64,000 bases of DNA from NCBI GenBank assembly GCA_947483555.1, contig CANKMW010000028.1, positions 1-64,000 of the forward strand, read 5' to 3'. This DNA comes from Myxococcales bacterium. Lineage in GTDB: Bacteria > Myxococcota_A > Polyangia > Haliangiales > Haliangiaceae. The notes beneath the pieces were generated by a model. That model was given only the letters and a program-made list of their open reading frames with translations. It made no database searches and was not told the origin of the DNA. Below are positions 12,101 to 17,237 of the stretch, in pieces. The stretch's first letter is position 1. The number at the start of each line of letters is the position of its first letter. Position numbers and translations under genes: made by a program.

Positions 12101-12373
12101 AACGGCGTCGGCGCCGACACCGGTGCGGCCGACCTGGCGCGCTTCGAGCAGTCGCTGGAGACGCTGCACCCGGGCAAGCTCAGTGCCGTCGAAGCGGACC
12201 ATCTGAAGGCGGCGTTCGAACAGGCCTACTTTGCGGCGATCGGGATTCCAGCCGCCGATCTCCAGGCCGCCAAGATCCTGTATGCGGTCGAGGTGGAGAT
12301 CGCGGCCATGCGTGCAGGGAAGTACACCAAGGAGCAATCGAGGGACCGCATCAAGGCGCTCCTCGGCATCTAG
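2..12373 (+). CDS. Giant multidomain toxin-like protein, 5'-partial (annexin repeats, HExxH, two RelA/SpoT-like regions, APH-type kinase)
   Basis: The frame is open from base 2 to the stop at 12371, so the 5' end lies outside the window. GTG at 170 is in frame but falls inside the repeat array and is probably not the start. Counting from it, 4,067 residues are visible. In order: short repeats; a Lys/Glu/Ala-rich coiled coil ~210-714; seven annexin-like repeats ~715-1330 with GxGTD loops (first near nt 2345); a hydrophobic Gly/Ala stretch ~1457-1507; HEAHH at 1924-1928; RelA/SpoT-like regions ~2090-2315 and ~2640-2817; a Rossmann-like region near 3399 (GVGGTS); and an APH/choline-kinase fold ~3744-4067 with a Gly loop, HGDxxxxN at 3949-3956 and Asp3968. 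No clear signal peptide is visible. Inference: a very large exported toxin or polyvalent effector, with the kinase as the most likely terminal payload. The run of small genes that follows supports this. Alternative: an intracellular scaffold or adhesin. Confidence 0.9.
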   Translation: MNPDLKKPELALDAINPDLKKPELALDAINPDLKKPELALDAINPDLKKPELAGDAVIGKPALAGDAVIGKPALAGDAVIGKPALAGDAVIGKPALAGDAVIGKPALAGDAVIGKPALAGDAVIGKPALAGDAVIGATDPALKGKFRGFGGFGDDELLDPYGDEQLYDPGAFDVVAPDEAGRATTLEVRDQGLDGKVAQVTANPQQSKQVLQAVTADATVKKQAINANVEAKTGAVGKVASKGAAGAATKGGKKVTTVSGKGQLAVDKTKGKEVEKKVEKAKSIDELKTRLKANFKTEQEKLKTDLGTQKTELVRLLGLEKKKIDDEVAAQASKLATELAAKNKDLDKQIADKKKAYDKQIADDKKQAEKTCKDEQKKTRDTTTKEVAKIEKSGKSEADKVTQQGHKDAAAAKAKGNQKANACVSQASQRATGVEDAAKKSSITQQGQSQAAQARNAASGEAKQIEAAAKAEADKRKALTTELVAQTKAQGEKAIADLDAKLAASLADIAKKATDGTAKMEAERQKMVGEVKAFEEKTKADNKKKNDDAQFKIHTLQLESEKRIKDLETNGLKGIQTKHDDMLMKLEKGSAGDLEALEKETNKAIEDIQQAVKKTNEDVQKEIKVAQDKAAFEAKKRVEALQADGKKQIDELNKKVAEVQAKIEAIDAETKAGMKKAALDADSALKKQGEDDRNAIVAGADKATTELSKTSEQYASDKAAAEAAEAKKVADEAKAKADEEKATADAEKKKADEATAAEEKKKKDDQAKIDGAAAELFKAMDGMGTDEGAIMRALRGKSPAEIAAIKKAYADTHKGRSLDADLADEMSGTDLKEAKALMSADPVQQAVASLQSATEGWGTDEDKVKATLAGITDPEMKKKIIAEYEKQTGERLQKVLEDEGIGAAEGIKPEDFAKEVAPGAEGPQRPLSDEEKKAANLAVNELEGAMHRWGTDEAGVMGALKGKSPEQIAAMTKAYNERHAPKTLEQTLEDELSGTDLKEAKGLMSGDPVQAAVAQLHSAADGLGTDKDKVLATLKDIKDPEVRKKVQAEYEKQTGDNLGAMLDDELSGMDKDLAKALAGNEKGEVSQGKVAAIEADKAMHGGFLTDISDGMADSIGVDREKMRTVVGTVVLGPVLGGQLGTDVGGTDEEALYKALESCNEKERADLLAEYKLRTKRDLDVDLKGELKGKEKEVTDAILKGDKVGAEAAKMAAAADGVGTDRKALYAALEGKSKEEREAIIARFDETYKGDWPEQKDKNGKVISPFQAMCADELDAMDAKKASQIAEAGKMEDGFALHYAMNEGFLGIGTDDAALKDKLKGKSKEEIAALDLAYRKAKAEADGVVFDPNDKRYPAGALATDVGGETSGRTGHELTQALKGNPTTPEEIAQRAKEDYEFERKDSGWVGDVGMAVLLGPAGYLAAKAMGIDSTDIANGITDTWSDSGKQLDKDYAKLIADIEAAKKARENDPALAGLTGEDRKKKLDALVMGDIKASGQLDFVEGSTKQFGEAKDATADAVGTAVAIAVGALIMVASGGTAAPALVALISGLAGVSAKMIIKGGSMSNEELVQELAQVAAEALAAGFVKLPKVEALISKLSSIAPPGLAAKILKEALEEAVESGAEELFNALLDENLYKGDLADFAAGVGGRVGKAALTGAAAAVVSSGFGDLMPGMNKLGTMGPVGKATNSAINQAVGAAFTTAIDPNTYNGSGADVAMAFGKSMGSAAARGFRDGFSSGEGFKSGPITNTDTHSTDSKHAKATVTTTATTSDSSVTAVTSADVSKGETAVTVTATADTTIVGPNGTSTSDTTTQVIPLDQNKTQPIDADTLADTDPTKATVTPSDGKLGSDPASTTAVDADAATNAKLDAAQQAQAGADPAALDAAVKALPGGQNLEVVADGTPGPLAPNQISASNAKKLISMLQAAMKSPVGKDALKALQDLGVELTMEAGKGSFRQGNRINIDPSMASDANELAGILAHEAHHAKTFDKDVDINADRDGYIAATLKNEAEAQAALFEHYQQTGSIAGAKQQFGAAEYFGAYDKAAKEFKAANPDASPDAVHAHAKAAGTSALASVFGGAIPSTSVDENGQLIPGKPENYAQLYGEFHDQHSPAGLVAQNTGNPIPSTQAAPTNVTPVEGPDPKLVALAQQAYDKYSATLGDAKALLEGMFGDVGEVQGRAKDAVSAANRLQRAIDNFGAKVTDVDSVISNLWDAIGTRLVVGNATPETMAQVVQKLSDAIASGELKITMINNLHGADAKPYLTAAQVKALAAQSAAVTGKEIDTGASKVMPGGFTSVCIYVEYANGVKGEIQIIGEQALAIAAVEHIPYDVGLGKPLVRGIDAKLEPELRAIVGPIEAAIKAVNADPVLKAAYDKYMSEMYAHARNLEMGLDSTPPELPSGLDKSLSVESLQQVYAGIEALKAKQKAMEAENRLGKDVKSPAPVVVIANPEADALPPPTSKTELLAFVIEKYGNVINKYLGAEHTSSNTEFDTLITELEAMEPGSLGKPENKAKAEEVLAAWMKLNGEIEARTGKSEADLRELYNIVEKTDMPRWLTMMEGKTDKEKSELLSDMRREWRVLVRDLMTDEKSKEVLYLRDRALSKHRTGPSLDDLLAKNLKVTGGDLDAAYRKIIESAMRSNTQVNKGITGSETGIKTDTEVKADKTDTKPPEIKSPSPVKTTTPQQSSADLDVLFQQAAEADVVLKAITNQIATETGGTPMFPPGLKGKARTMEKIAADYGGDASRILDLSRASIVYDNFEALQKGLAALEGQVEIVRGKDRFEKPTAGGYRDIVLNVRMPNGHIVELQLHLKQIMEVKQGKGHEIYEKTRAIEAKAQLEGRDLTAQETAEIKALEAESRAAYDAAFASATASADGTAEAGATVTHGDQSITAAAIPGSTFHGKTSRPASPAANIAEGEARLLALAAQAGLANGRKGKPDRDGRYSYEFDGPDGEVVSIRIASVPLSGDEVARSIVNPTKDAHVIQISDKADPKHIERAVAHELAEIMAIRDRAANDKATRVDDDALAKGKPDADAELSPHDMGRLAELDVLARQLAAAQASADNAAVAELTSEIHALIEHLGLRAATEGARARRALVDASATAAVKQLLDAKAKVRTELDPDEAAVVLQIRKDAKKDAKKDQAQQHHERPLRAEHHVSRPEGKSESDLSKEAAEARQKKSDEVVARLRDEAAAQPPGKYPKVKNPQIGGGASVAALSPGQLFVDNRGRWQKDASAAIAQTAHQLGSIKDAGIGDPSQFAEPGARVGLHAINFMQDSIAAQADVINGTASIAVDDQGRMILTIQPLDADGKNAGPPIKVEIEGTPVIATGFPPENVPRGRQSMAENRAALIAGLNALGTAEGDAAKAKLLATPTQDDQGFGAVLDGLPPPQRALLLAGDAKLKGAVAAVDATKAFMAEKARNPSRVVLGQDANLTDLMKDKAAFEAVEHWVIAGVGGTSISAAEIILRANPNAKVTMIGGSITPGLGDNDQFKRVMKDHGPGGDGRFQVVTGHDVPSIETQDDGATYEAGSKIKGDKFVDASTPLDAIDPAEKDSWLVDANDPKMLAAVEKILAGNPKAKVTIVGAALPAMDGPTKQKLGALVEKHGPTGRGKLEVVTGDYASAVAGDGRGGFETTGKVGGDGYVASLGFRGNISPVAQSFIDQADSEGWTKAGELLFDQDGQYIGYRVTIQTPNGPKSIDVTGAASRTVPDFIGKATDVRTGRLNADLLAEASDRDAPPEGGNFDGGYVASATQAARYGRDARARAEANADAADNFELHGNNHKVSLDGSKPDTWSDSVRTFLATELGVDPTLLVVKRLGGGASGAMVFKVKLGDADVGVFKVFKDMAEARNEMAMMNLMASKAMQHFKVVDNKSTSALRVGDTTKPGETNKGAMLMGTAGGRDVSSQIENIPADLGLRAEALAQMENDVKVIARALAEFHGTMASGEMMTPDAKAGAAKYIMDKKIEPHVADFAPDGDAIKVKMLALVEAFKLAPVPATAYHGDANAGNFMVAGETVNVIDVGTMKYSLKNGVGADTGAADLARFEQSLETLHPGKLSAVEADHLKAAFEQAYFAAIGIPAADLQAAKILYAVEVEIAAMRAGKYTKEQSRDRIKALLGI
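170..400 (+). repeat. 33-bp tandem coding repeat, seven copies
   Basis: Seven copies of a 33-bp unit encode VIGKPALAGDA in the giant gene's frame, followed by a diverged eighth start (VIGATDPALKGK). Copies differ only at scattered silent positions. The LAGDA end is shared with the preceding 42-bp unit, so the two arrays probably derive from one ancestral motif. Likely a flexible linker or export/attachment region; function unknown. Confidence 0.95.
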
Positions 12374-12376
12374 GGG

Positions 12377-12382
12377 TAGGAT
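12377..12382 (+). promoter_or_regulatory. -10-like TAGGAT, leaderless start of next gene
   Basis: TAGGAT ends 6 nt before GTG 12389 and lies just after the giant gene's stop. This spacing would put transcription initiation at the start codon. No clear -35 was seen. Confidence 0.45.
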
Positions 12383-12388
12383 TGCTTC

Positions 12389-13471
12389 GTGTCCGACGTC
12401 TGCCCTCGCTGCGCCAGCAAGAAGATCTCCGGCAAGAAGTTCGGGTTCGGGGACGTGACGGTTTACGAGCGGTCGTGCGAGACGTGCGACCTGTTCGAGT
12501 ACCGACGCTCGACCGATCCCGACTTCGATGCGTGGTTCGCCCGCTGGTCGACGGGTGAGGACGACGACGAGCCGGACGAGGCCGCGAGCGGCCCTGGGGA
12601 CGATGATCCGGACCCGGACAAGGGGCAGGGTACCTCGCCAGCGACGGCGCCCGCGGCCAGGGTCGGCGCGAAGAAGGGCGACCTTCTCCGCGACATCTGC
12701 CACGACGTCGCTGACGACGCGCCGCGTCTGGCCTACGCCGACGCGATCGCCGATCGGCTCGCGGAGCGCGCCGAGTTCATCCGGTTGCAGGTGAAGCGGT
12801 TCCGCGACGAATCGCAGCGCCAGGCGAGCCGCGGCGCGCCGAGCGCCCGCGAGGGCGAGCTGCGCCGCCGTCATGCGGTCGAGTGGGCCCACTATATCGA
12901 AGCGTACTCGCGGCCGTACGCCACCGACGCTCCTTACCGTGGCTGGGAGTTCGAGCGTGGGTTCGTCGCCGAGATCCGGACCGATCCGGACATGGTCGCG
13001 GATCCGCGCGGATATCTCTTCGACACGGCGCCGATCGAACATCTCGACCTGACCGCTGATGGGTCGGTGCTGGCGGCGCTGGCGGCGCCACGCGTCGCTC
13101 AGGTGCGGTCGTTCGGCCTGCGCGACCTTGCGCTCGGCGACGACGACATGGTCGCGCTGGCCCGCGACGCGCGCCTCGACCGCTGCGAGTGGCTCGATCT
13201 CCGCAGCAACAAGATCGGCTGGAAGGGTGTCGCGGCGCTGGCTGCGTCGCCAGTGGTCCGGGCGATTCCGATCGTGCTGCTGACCTACAACCCGTGTGAT
13301 CCGGCGGTGCAGTACTCGGGCGACAGCCAGGGTGGCGGGGAGTCGTGGCTGCCAGCCGAGGGCAAGGAGCTCGAGGCGATGCACGGGCAGATCCGATGGC
13401 TCCACCTGCCGGTCGACCGCGCGCGCCCCGATCGCTACCACGCTCGCAGCGTCGACTACGTCGATCTCTGA
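12389..13471 (+). CDS. Zinc-ribbon / TIGR02996 / LRR-like protein (copy A)
   Basis: 360 residues, starting at GTG 15 nt after the giant gene's stop. The N-terminus has paired cysteines (CPRC near residue 5, CETC near 30), as in a zinc ribbon. An acidic linker follows, then a segment DAPRLAYADAIADR ... AEFIRLQ typical of the TIGR02996 repeat-companion domain. A leucine-rich-repeat-like stretch (LDLRSNKIGWKG) comes next and the C-terminus has a WLHLP motif. A close paralogue lies at 17238-18248 and a shorter relative at 62498-63349. Its position immediately behind the giant toxin-like gene suggests an immunity or chaperone-like partner. This is inference; TIGR02996 proteins have no established biochemical role. 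Confidence 0.85.
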   Translation: MSDVCPRCASKKISGKKFGFGDVTVYERSCETCDLFEYRRSTDPDFDAWFARWSTGEDDDEPDEAASGPGDDDPDPDKGQGTSPATAPAARVGAKKGDLLRDICHDVADDAPRLAYADAIADRLAERAEFIRLQVKRFRDESQRQASRGAPSAREGELRRRHAVEWAHYIEAYSRPYATDAPYRGWEFERGFVAEIRTDPDMVADPRGYLFDTAPIEHLDLTADGSVLAALAAPRVAQVRSFGLRDLALGDDDMVALARDARLDRCEWLDLRSNKIGWKGVAALAASPVVRAIPIVLLTYNPCDPAVQYSGDSQGGGESWLPAEGKELEAMHGQIRWLHLPVDRARPDRYHARSVDYVDL

Positions 13472-13513
13472 CGGCCGCCTGGGGTTCGCGGGCCCGCAGC
13501 ATCACGTACGTCG

Positions 13514-13519
13514 TAGAAT
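13514..13519 (+). promoter_or_regulatory. -10-like TAGAAT
   Basis: TAGAAT ends 7 nt before ATG 13527, consistent with a leaderless transcript for the zinc-ribbon gene. Confidence 0.45.
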
Positions 13520-13526
13520 AGTCACC

Positions 13527-14036
13527 ATGCTGCCGCTGGCTCGAACCCCCTCCGAGGCCCATGTCTTCATGGACCTGCACCCGTGCGTATGCGGCGAGAC
13601 GAGCTTCGAGCGGTCCAGCGCGGTCGTCGAGGCGGAGGGCGACCTCGCCAGCGTCTATCGTGGGGGGTGTCCGAGCTGCGGGACGACCCGCGAGTTCCGG
13701 TTCAGGCTGCCCGAGCGTCCGCTGTTCCCCGTCGGTGCGGTGAGCTACGGCGACGAGCGGCCGTCGGAGCTGCTCGATCCGGGCGAGTGGCTGGCGCTGG
13801 CCGACGAGCACGCCCAGCGCACGCCAGCGACTCGCGGCGACGTCGCGATCGCGGTCGCAGCGCTCGAGGAGGTGTTGAAGTTCGGGCCCCCGGACGCCGA
13901 ACGGATCTCCGACGAGGCGTTCACGACCCCACGCGGGCGCGCGGTCCGAGACGCCGAGCCGGGGCGGTTCCGCCGCAGCCGGCTGGAGGCGGTGCTCGGG
14001 GCCTATCGTGGCTTGCTGGACGGGCGGCGTTCGTGA
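13527..14036 (+). CDS. Small zinc-ribbon hypothetical protein
   Basis: 169 residues from ATG 13527, chosen because TAGAAT sits 7 nt upstream; a second in-frame ATG lies at 13569. The N-terminus has CVCGETSFER and CPSCGTTREFRF, a two-knuckle zinc ribbon. The rest is helical, with LLDPGEWLALAD. The same order (cysteine pairs, REF-x-F, LLD, LAD) recurs in the N-terminal half of the pentapeptide protein at 14727-15974, so the two share a domain. Function not recognised. Its place in the small-gene run behind the giant gene suggests a companion or immunity role. Confidence 0.8.
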   Translation: MLPLARTPSEAHVFMDLHPCVCGETSFERSSAVVEAEGDLASVYRGGCPSCGTTREFRFRLPERPLFPVGAVSYGDERPSELLDPGEWLALADEHAQRTPATRGDVAIAVAALEEVLKFGPPDAERISDEAFTTPRGRAVRDAEPGRFRRSRLEAVLGAYRGLLDGRRS

Positions 14037-14048
14037 CCTTGCTCGGAG

Positions 14049-14054
14049 TATAGT
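14049..14054 (+). promoter_or_regulatory. -10-like TATAGT
   Basis: TATAGT ends 6 nt before GTG 14061, again the leaderless spacing. Confidence 0.45.
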
Positions 14055-14060
14055 CCGGTC

Positions 14061-14312
14061 GTGACGCCCCCACCCGTGGCCCCCGTGACCCGCCATTTCA
14101 TCGTCGGGGCGCGCCCGGTGCGACTGGTCCCGCGCGACGACGGCGGTCTGGGCGTCGAGGCGATCGACTGGCAGACCGGTGAGATGGTCCGCGCGACCCA
14201 GTATCTCAGCCGCGTGCTGGCTGGCGATGGAGAGGTCGACGAGGTGACCCCGGAGGTCTTCGACCTCGCGGTTGCCGAGATCCGCGCCAGGCTCTCTCCA
14301 CCCGACCGGTGA
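14061..14312 (+). CDS. Small hypothetical protein
   Basis: 83 residues from GTG 14061, placed by the TATAGT hexamer 6 nt upstream. A compact beta-rich start (HFIVGARPVRLVPRDDGG) is followed by a helical tail ending in PPDR. No cysteines, signal peptide or membrane segment. Not recognised. It lies between two other unknown genes on the same strand, 24 nt after one and 21 nt before the next, so it probably belongs to the same expression unit. Confidence 0.65.
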   Translation: MTPPPVAPVTRHFIVGARPVRLVPRDDGGLGVEAIDWQTGEMVRATQYLSRVLAGDGEVDEVTPEVFDLAVAEIRARLSPPDR

Positions 14313-14333
14313 CCATCAGGGTCTGACGACGCC

Positions 14334-14720
14334 ATGACGACCGTACCACCTGGGGTTCGCGCGGCGTTCCTCGCGGCGCTCCGCCCGGAGTCCGATCATG
14401 CGGATGCCTTGCCCGATCCGCTGCCGGTCGGGCGCGTGCTGCGACTGGTCGATCCGGCGAAGGAGAGCACCGAGAAGATCCGGGTGCTGGCCGGCGACGA
14501 CGGCGGCTACTACCTCGACTTCTTCCGGCGCGACGGTGAGAGCTCGTGGCACGGTCGCATCCGCGAGGACGGCACCGACGAGAAGCTCGAGAATTTCGAG
14601 GGTCAGTTCGGCACCAAGGTGTTCCCCGATCCCGCCGACACCGAGCGTGAGCAGCAGCGGATCTACCAGCACAACGCCCGGGTTCGAGAGCTGCTCCGCA
14701 AGAAGGGCTTCGAGGACTGA
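14334..14720 (+). CDS. Small hypothetical protein
   Basis: 128 residues from ATG 14334. A mixed alpha/beta protein with a central GDDGGYYLDFFRRDG strand region and a basic C-terminal helix (ELLRKKGFED). No signal peptide, zinc knuckles or known catalytic motif. Not recognised. It follows the previous gene by 21 nt and precedes the next GTG by 6 nt, an operon-like arrangement. Cytoplasmic and small, like typical immunity proteins, but this is only context. Confidence 0.7.
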   Translation: MTTVPPGVRAAFLAALRPESDHADALPDPLPVGRVLRLVDPAKESTEKIRVLAGDDGGYYLDFFRRDGESSWHGRIREDGTDEKLENFEGQFGTKVFPDPADTEREQQRIYQHNARVRELLRKKGFED

Positions 14721-14726
14721 GATGTC

Positions 14727-15974
14727 GTGCCGGTGATCGAGCTCCCATCGCCGCCGCGTACGCGAAACGAGATCAAGTTCTTCGTCGACGAATCGGCTTG
14801 TCCGCGCTGCGGGTCGGTAGGCCTGGTCGACACCGGGCCGGCGTACTCGCTCGGTCGTTACACGGGCAAGTGTGCGCGCTGCGATGAGGCCCGAGAATTC
14901 ACATTTCCCCCGATGGATCCGCCGGTGAACGCGCCCCCGTTCCACCTGGGCCCGCTGGGGGTGCCGACCCGGCTGCTCGACGCCGCCCAGCTGCGAGCGG
15001 TCGCCGACCGTGATCTGGCGCGAGTCGATCCAGAACCCACCGCGCACCCGACCCTCGACAGCTTCCGGTTCGCGCGCGCGCGCCTGGAGCATGCGCGGAC
15101 CGCGCTGAACGAGCTGGCGAAACTCAGCCCGGACGACGCCGCGCTGGCCGCCGAGGTGGTGCGCGTCGCCGCCCTCCACGCGGCCTACACGGCGGCCGAG
15201 GCGGTGGTCGACGCCAAGCCCGGTGCCCATCCGACGCCGACCGAGCTCGACGATCGGTACAACGCGCACCGTCACTGGCTGCGGCGGGGCAGGGTTGGGG
15301 ACGGTCAGCTCGTGCTCCGCAACGAGCGCCTGTCCAACGTGAGCAAGACGACCTTGACCTTCACCTCGGCGATCATCGAGGACTCGTCGTTCACGAACGT
15401 GAACCTGGCGTCGGGGGAATTCCACGACGCGGTGCTTCGCCGGAGTCGGTTCCAGGCCTGCGACCTCAGCTCGTCGATGTTCAAGCGGGCAACGCTCGAG
15501 CGGTGCGACTTTCCGGACTGCCGCTTCAGCCTCGCCGACCTGATCGAGGTCACCGCGGCCGGGGGCGACTGGCAGCGGATCGTCGCCGGTCGAAGCACCT
15601 GGAGCGGGCGCTTCGTGGAGCTCGACCTGCGCGACGCCGGCCTTCGTGACAGCAAGTTCGAGAGCGCCGACTTCCAGCGCTGCGATCTGCGCAACGTCGA
15701 CCTCCGCCGGCGCGACCCGTACCTCGACGCGCTCGGCATCGCCCGCGGCTCCCACTTCATCGACTGCGATCTGCGCGGCCTCAAGGTCGAGGGCTGGCGA
15801 CTCGCCGACGTGGTGTTCGAGCGCTGTCGGATGCACGGCCTCGAGGGCCGGCCGGTGCTCGAGGGCGACGTCCAGGTGATCGACGCCGATCTCTCGCCCG
15901 ACGGCGATGCTGGCCCCGACGCGGTGGGCAGCGCGCGCCTGCTCACCTCCTGGCGCGGCGATCGAGTGGGCTGA
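14727..15974 (+). CDS. Zinc-ribbon plus pentapeptide-repeat protein
   Basis: 415 residues from GTG 14727. Residues ~20-55 hold two cysteine pairs (CPRCGS, CARCDEAREF) and a helical region similar to the protein at 13527-14036. From ~195 the sequence turns into pentapeptide-like repeats (A/D-L/F-x-x-x), for example SSFTNVNLASGEF, SADFQRCDLRNVDL and FIDCDLRGL, which should form a right-handed quadrilateral beta-helix. Pentapeptide proteins often act by DNA or protein mimicry, and some confer resistance to topoisomerase poisons. The fusion suggests a binder that neutralises a target. Its stop overlaps the next ATG by one base (TGATG), implying translational coupling. Confidence 0.85.
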   Translation: MPVIELPSPPRTRNEIKFFVDESACPRCGSVGLVDTGPAYSLGRYTGKCARCDEAREFTFPPMDPPVNAPPFHLGPLGVPTRLLDAAQLRAVADRDLARVDPEPTAHPTLDSFRFARARLEHARTALNELAKLSPDDAALAAEVVRVAALHAAYTAAEAVVDAKPGAHPTPTELDDRYNAHRHWLRRGRVGDGQLVLRNERLSNVSKTTLTFTSAIIEDSSFTNVNLASGEFHDAVLRRSRFQACDLSSSMFKRATLERCDFPDCRFSLADLIEVTAAGGDWQRIVAGRSTWSGRFVELDLRDAGLRDSKFESADFQRCDLRNVDLRRRDPYLDALGIARGSHFIDCDLRGLKVEGWRLADVVFERCRMHGLEGRPVLEGDVQVIDADLSPDGDAGPDAVGSARLLTSWRGDRVG

Positions 15975-16633
15975 TGGTGGCGCCGGTCCCGACCCCGATC
16001 GAGCTCACGGCCGCCGAGCGGGAGGCGCTGCGCGCCGCGGCCGCACAGGACGCGCCCGAGCTGGCGGCGCGGCTCGATGGACCGGTCGACGTGGTGCAGA
16101 TCGATCAGCACTACTTCCCCCACCACCGCATCCTCGAGGTGACGTCGCGGGCGCCGCTGCCGTCGCTTCGCGTCCACGTCGCCATCGGCCCGATCGGGAC
16201 GAAGATCTTGACCGGCCACTCCCAGCATCTGCACGCGATGTGCGACGCCGACCCGATCCAGGAGTCGCTGGGCGCGCGCCAGCGAGCCCTCGACTACGCT
16301 GCGGCCGCCTACGCCTGGACCGACGATGCCCCACCTGGTGAGGTGGTGCTCAACTTCGTCGAGGAGCTGGTCTGGCCCAGCGATCCCAGCGAAGCCTTGC
16401 GGGCGCGGATCCAGCTCTTCCTCGCCCTCTATCGCGATCGGATCGAGCCCCAGACGCAGCGCCACACCAACCTCGGGTGGGAGCTCCGCTTCTACGTGAT
16501 CTCGGAAGGTCGACTGATCGATCGCCGCCTCCACCTGCCGTTCGACGGCAAGCTGTTTCGCGACGACGAGGTGGTGACCACCAGCATCCCGATGACGGAG
16601 TCGGTGCCCGCCGCGACCCCCGGAGTCTCATGA
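15974..16633 (+). CDS. Hypothetical protein, family F copy 1
   Basis: 219 residues, beginning at the ATG that overlaps the previous stop and ending in an ATGA overlap with the next gene. Starts with a helix (LTAAEREALRAAAAQDAPEL), then HHRILEVTSRAPLPSLRVHV and a conserved GHSQHLHAM segment. The paralogue at 20118-20786 has the same order of motifs (HRILDVSSAVPFPARRVHV, AHLEHLHQV). No signal peptide, membrane segment or recognised catalytic set, although several His residues are conserved between the copies. Function unknown; second copy and array position suggest a companion or immunity family. Confidence 0.75.
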   Translation: MVAPVPTPIELTAAEREALRAAAAQDAPELAARLDGPVDVVQIDQHYFPHHRILEVTSRAPLPSLRVHVAIGPIGTKILTGHSQHLHAMCDADPIQESLGARQRALDYAAAAYAWTDDAPPGEVVLNFVEELVWPSDPSEALRARIQLFLALYRDRIEPQTQRHTNLGWELRFYVISEGRLIDRRLHLPFDGKLFRDDEVVTTSIPMTESVPAATPGVS

Positions 16634-17217
16634 CCGCCGCCAACCCGACGATGACGATCGATCAGGCGCTCGCTCACCCCGGCGAGCTGCTGGCGGTGTG
16701 GGATCTTTCGGGCAAGGAAGAATACCTGTTCGTCTACGCCCATTCCAACGGCAAGCTCGAGAGGCTGGCGGCTTCGACCATGTCGAGCGCCCAGCGTCAG
16801 GACCGGACCGCGGAGCTCGCGCGGCGGGGGATCCGGATCGGCGCCTCGGACATGCCGGGGCCGTTCGTGTGGAGCACGGATCGGAACCTGTCGGTGTGGT
16901 CGCTGATCCCGCCGGTCGGCGTCGTGGCGGAGGGTCACGCCGACCGCATCAAGGCCAGCGGCGGCGCGCAGGTGCGGCGCGCCGACGTCGAGCGGGTGGT
17001 GTCGTTCCTCGACGACGACTCGCTCGGTCACCGCGGCGTCAAGGTGGTGACGCGCAGTGGCGTCGAGATCGTGATCGTCGAGGAGGACGCGGTCGCAGCC
17101 AGGCTCGACCCCACGTATGGCATCGACCACGTCATGGTGGAGGGCGCCTGGGCCACGTTCCTCGGCCGCGATCTGGCGGCGTGGCTGGGCGTGCCGCACA
17201 CCGACGAATTGCCCTGA
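16630..17217 (+). CDS. Hypothetical protein, family G copy 1
   Basis: 195 residues from ATG 16630, which overlaps the preceding stop by four bases (ATGA). The sequence begins MTIDQALAHPGELLAVWD and ends DLAAWLGVPHTDELP. Both ends and the core (LGHRGVK, TRSGVEIVI, LDPTYGIDHVM) recur in the paralogue at 18328-18894. Predominantly beta, with no membrane segment or cysteine knuckles. Not recognised. The pair of strongly similar copies flanking a TIGR02996/LRR gene points to local duplication of a small module. Confidence 0.75.
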   Translation: MTAANPTMTIDQALAHPGELLAVWDLSGKEEYLFVYAHSNGKLERLAASTMSSAQRQDRTAELARRGIRIGASDMPGPFVWSTDRNLSVWSLIPPVGVVAEGHADRIKASGGAQVRRADVERVVSFLDDDSLGHRGVKVVTRSGVEIVIVEEDAVAARLDPTYGIDHVMVEGAWATFLGRDLAAWLGVPHTDELP

Positions 17218-17237
17218 TCGCTCGAGAACGAGGCGGC

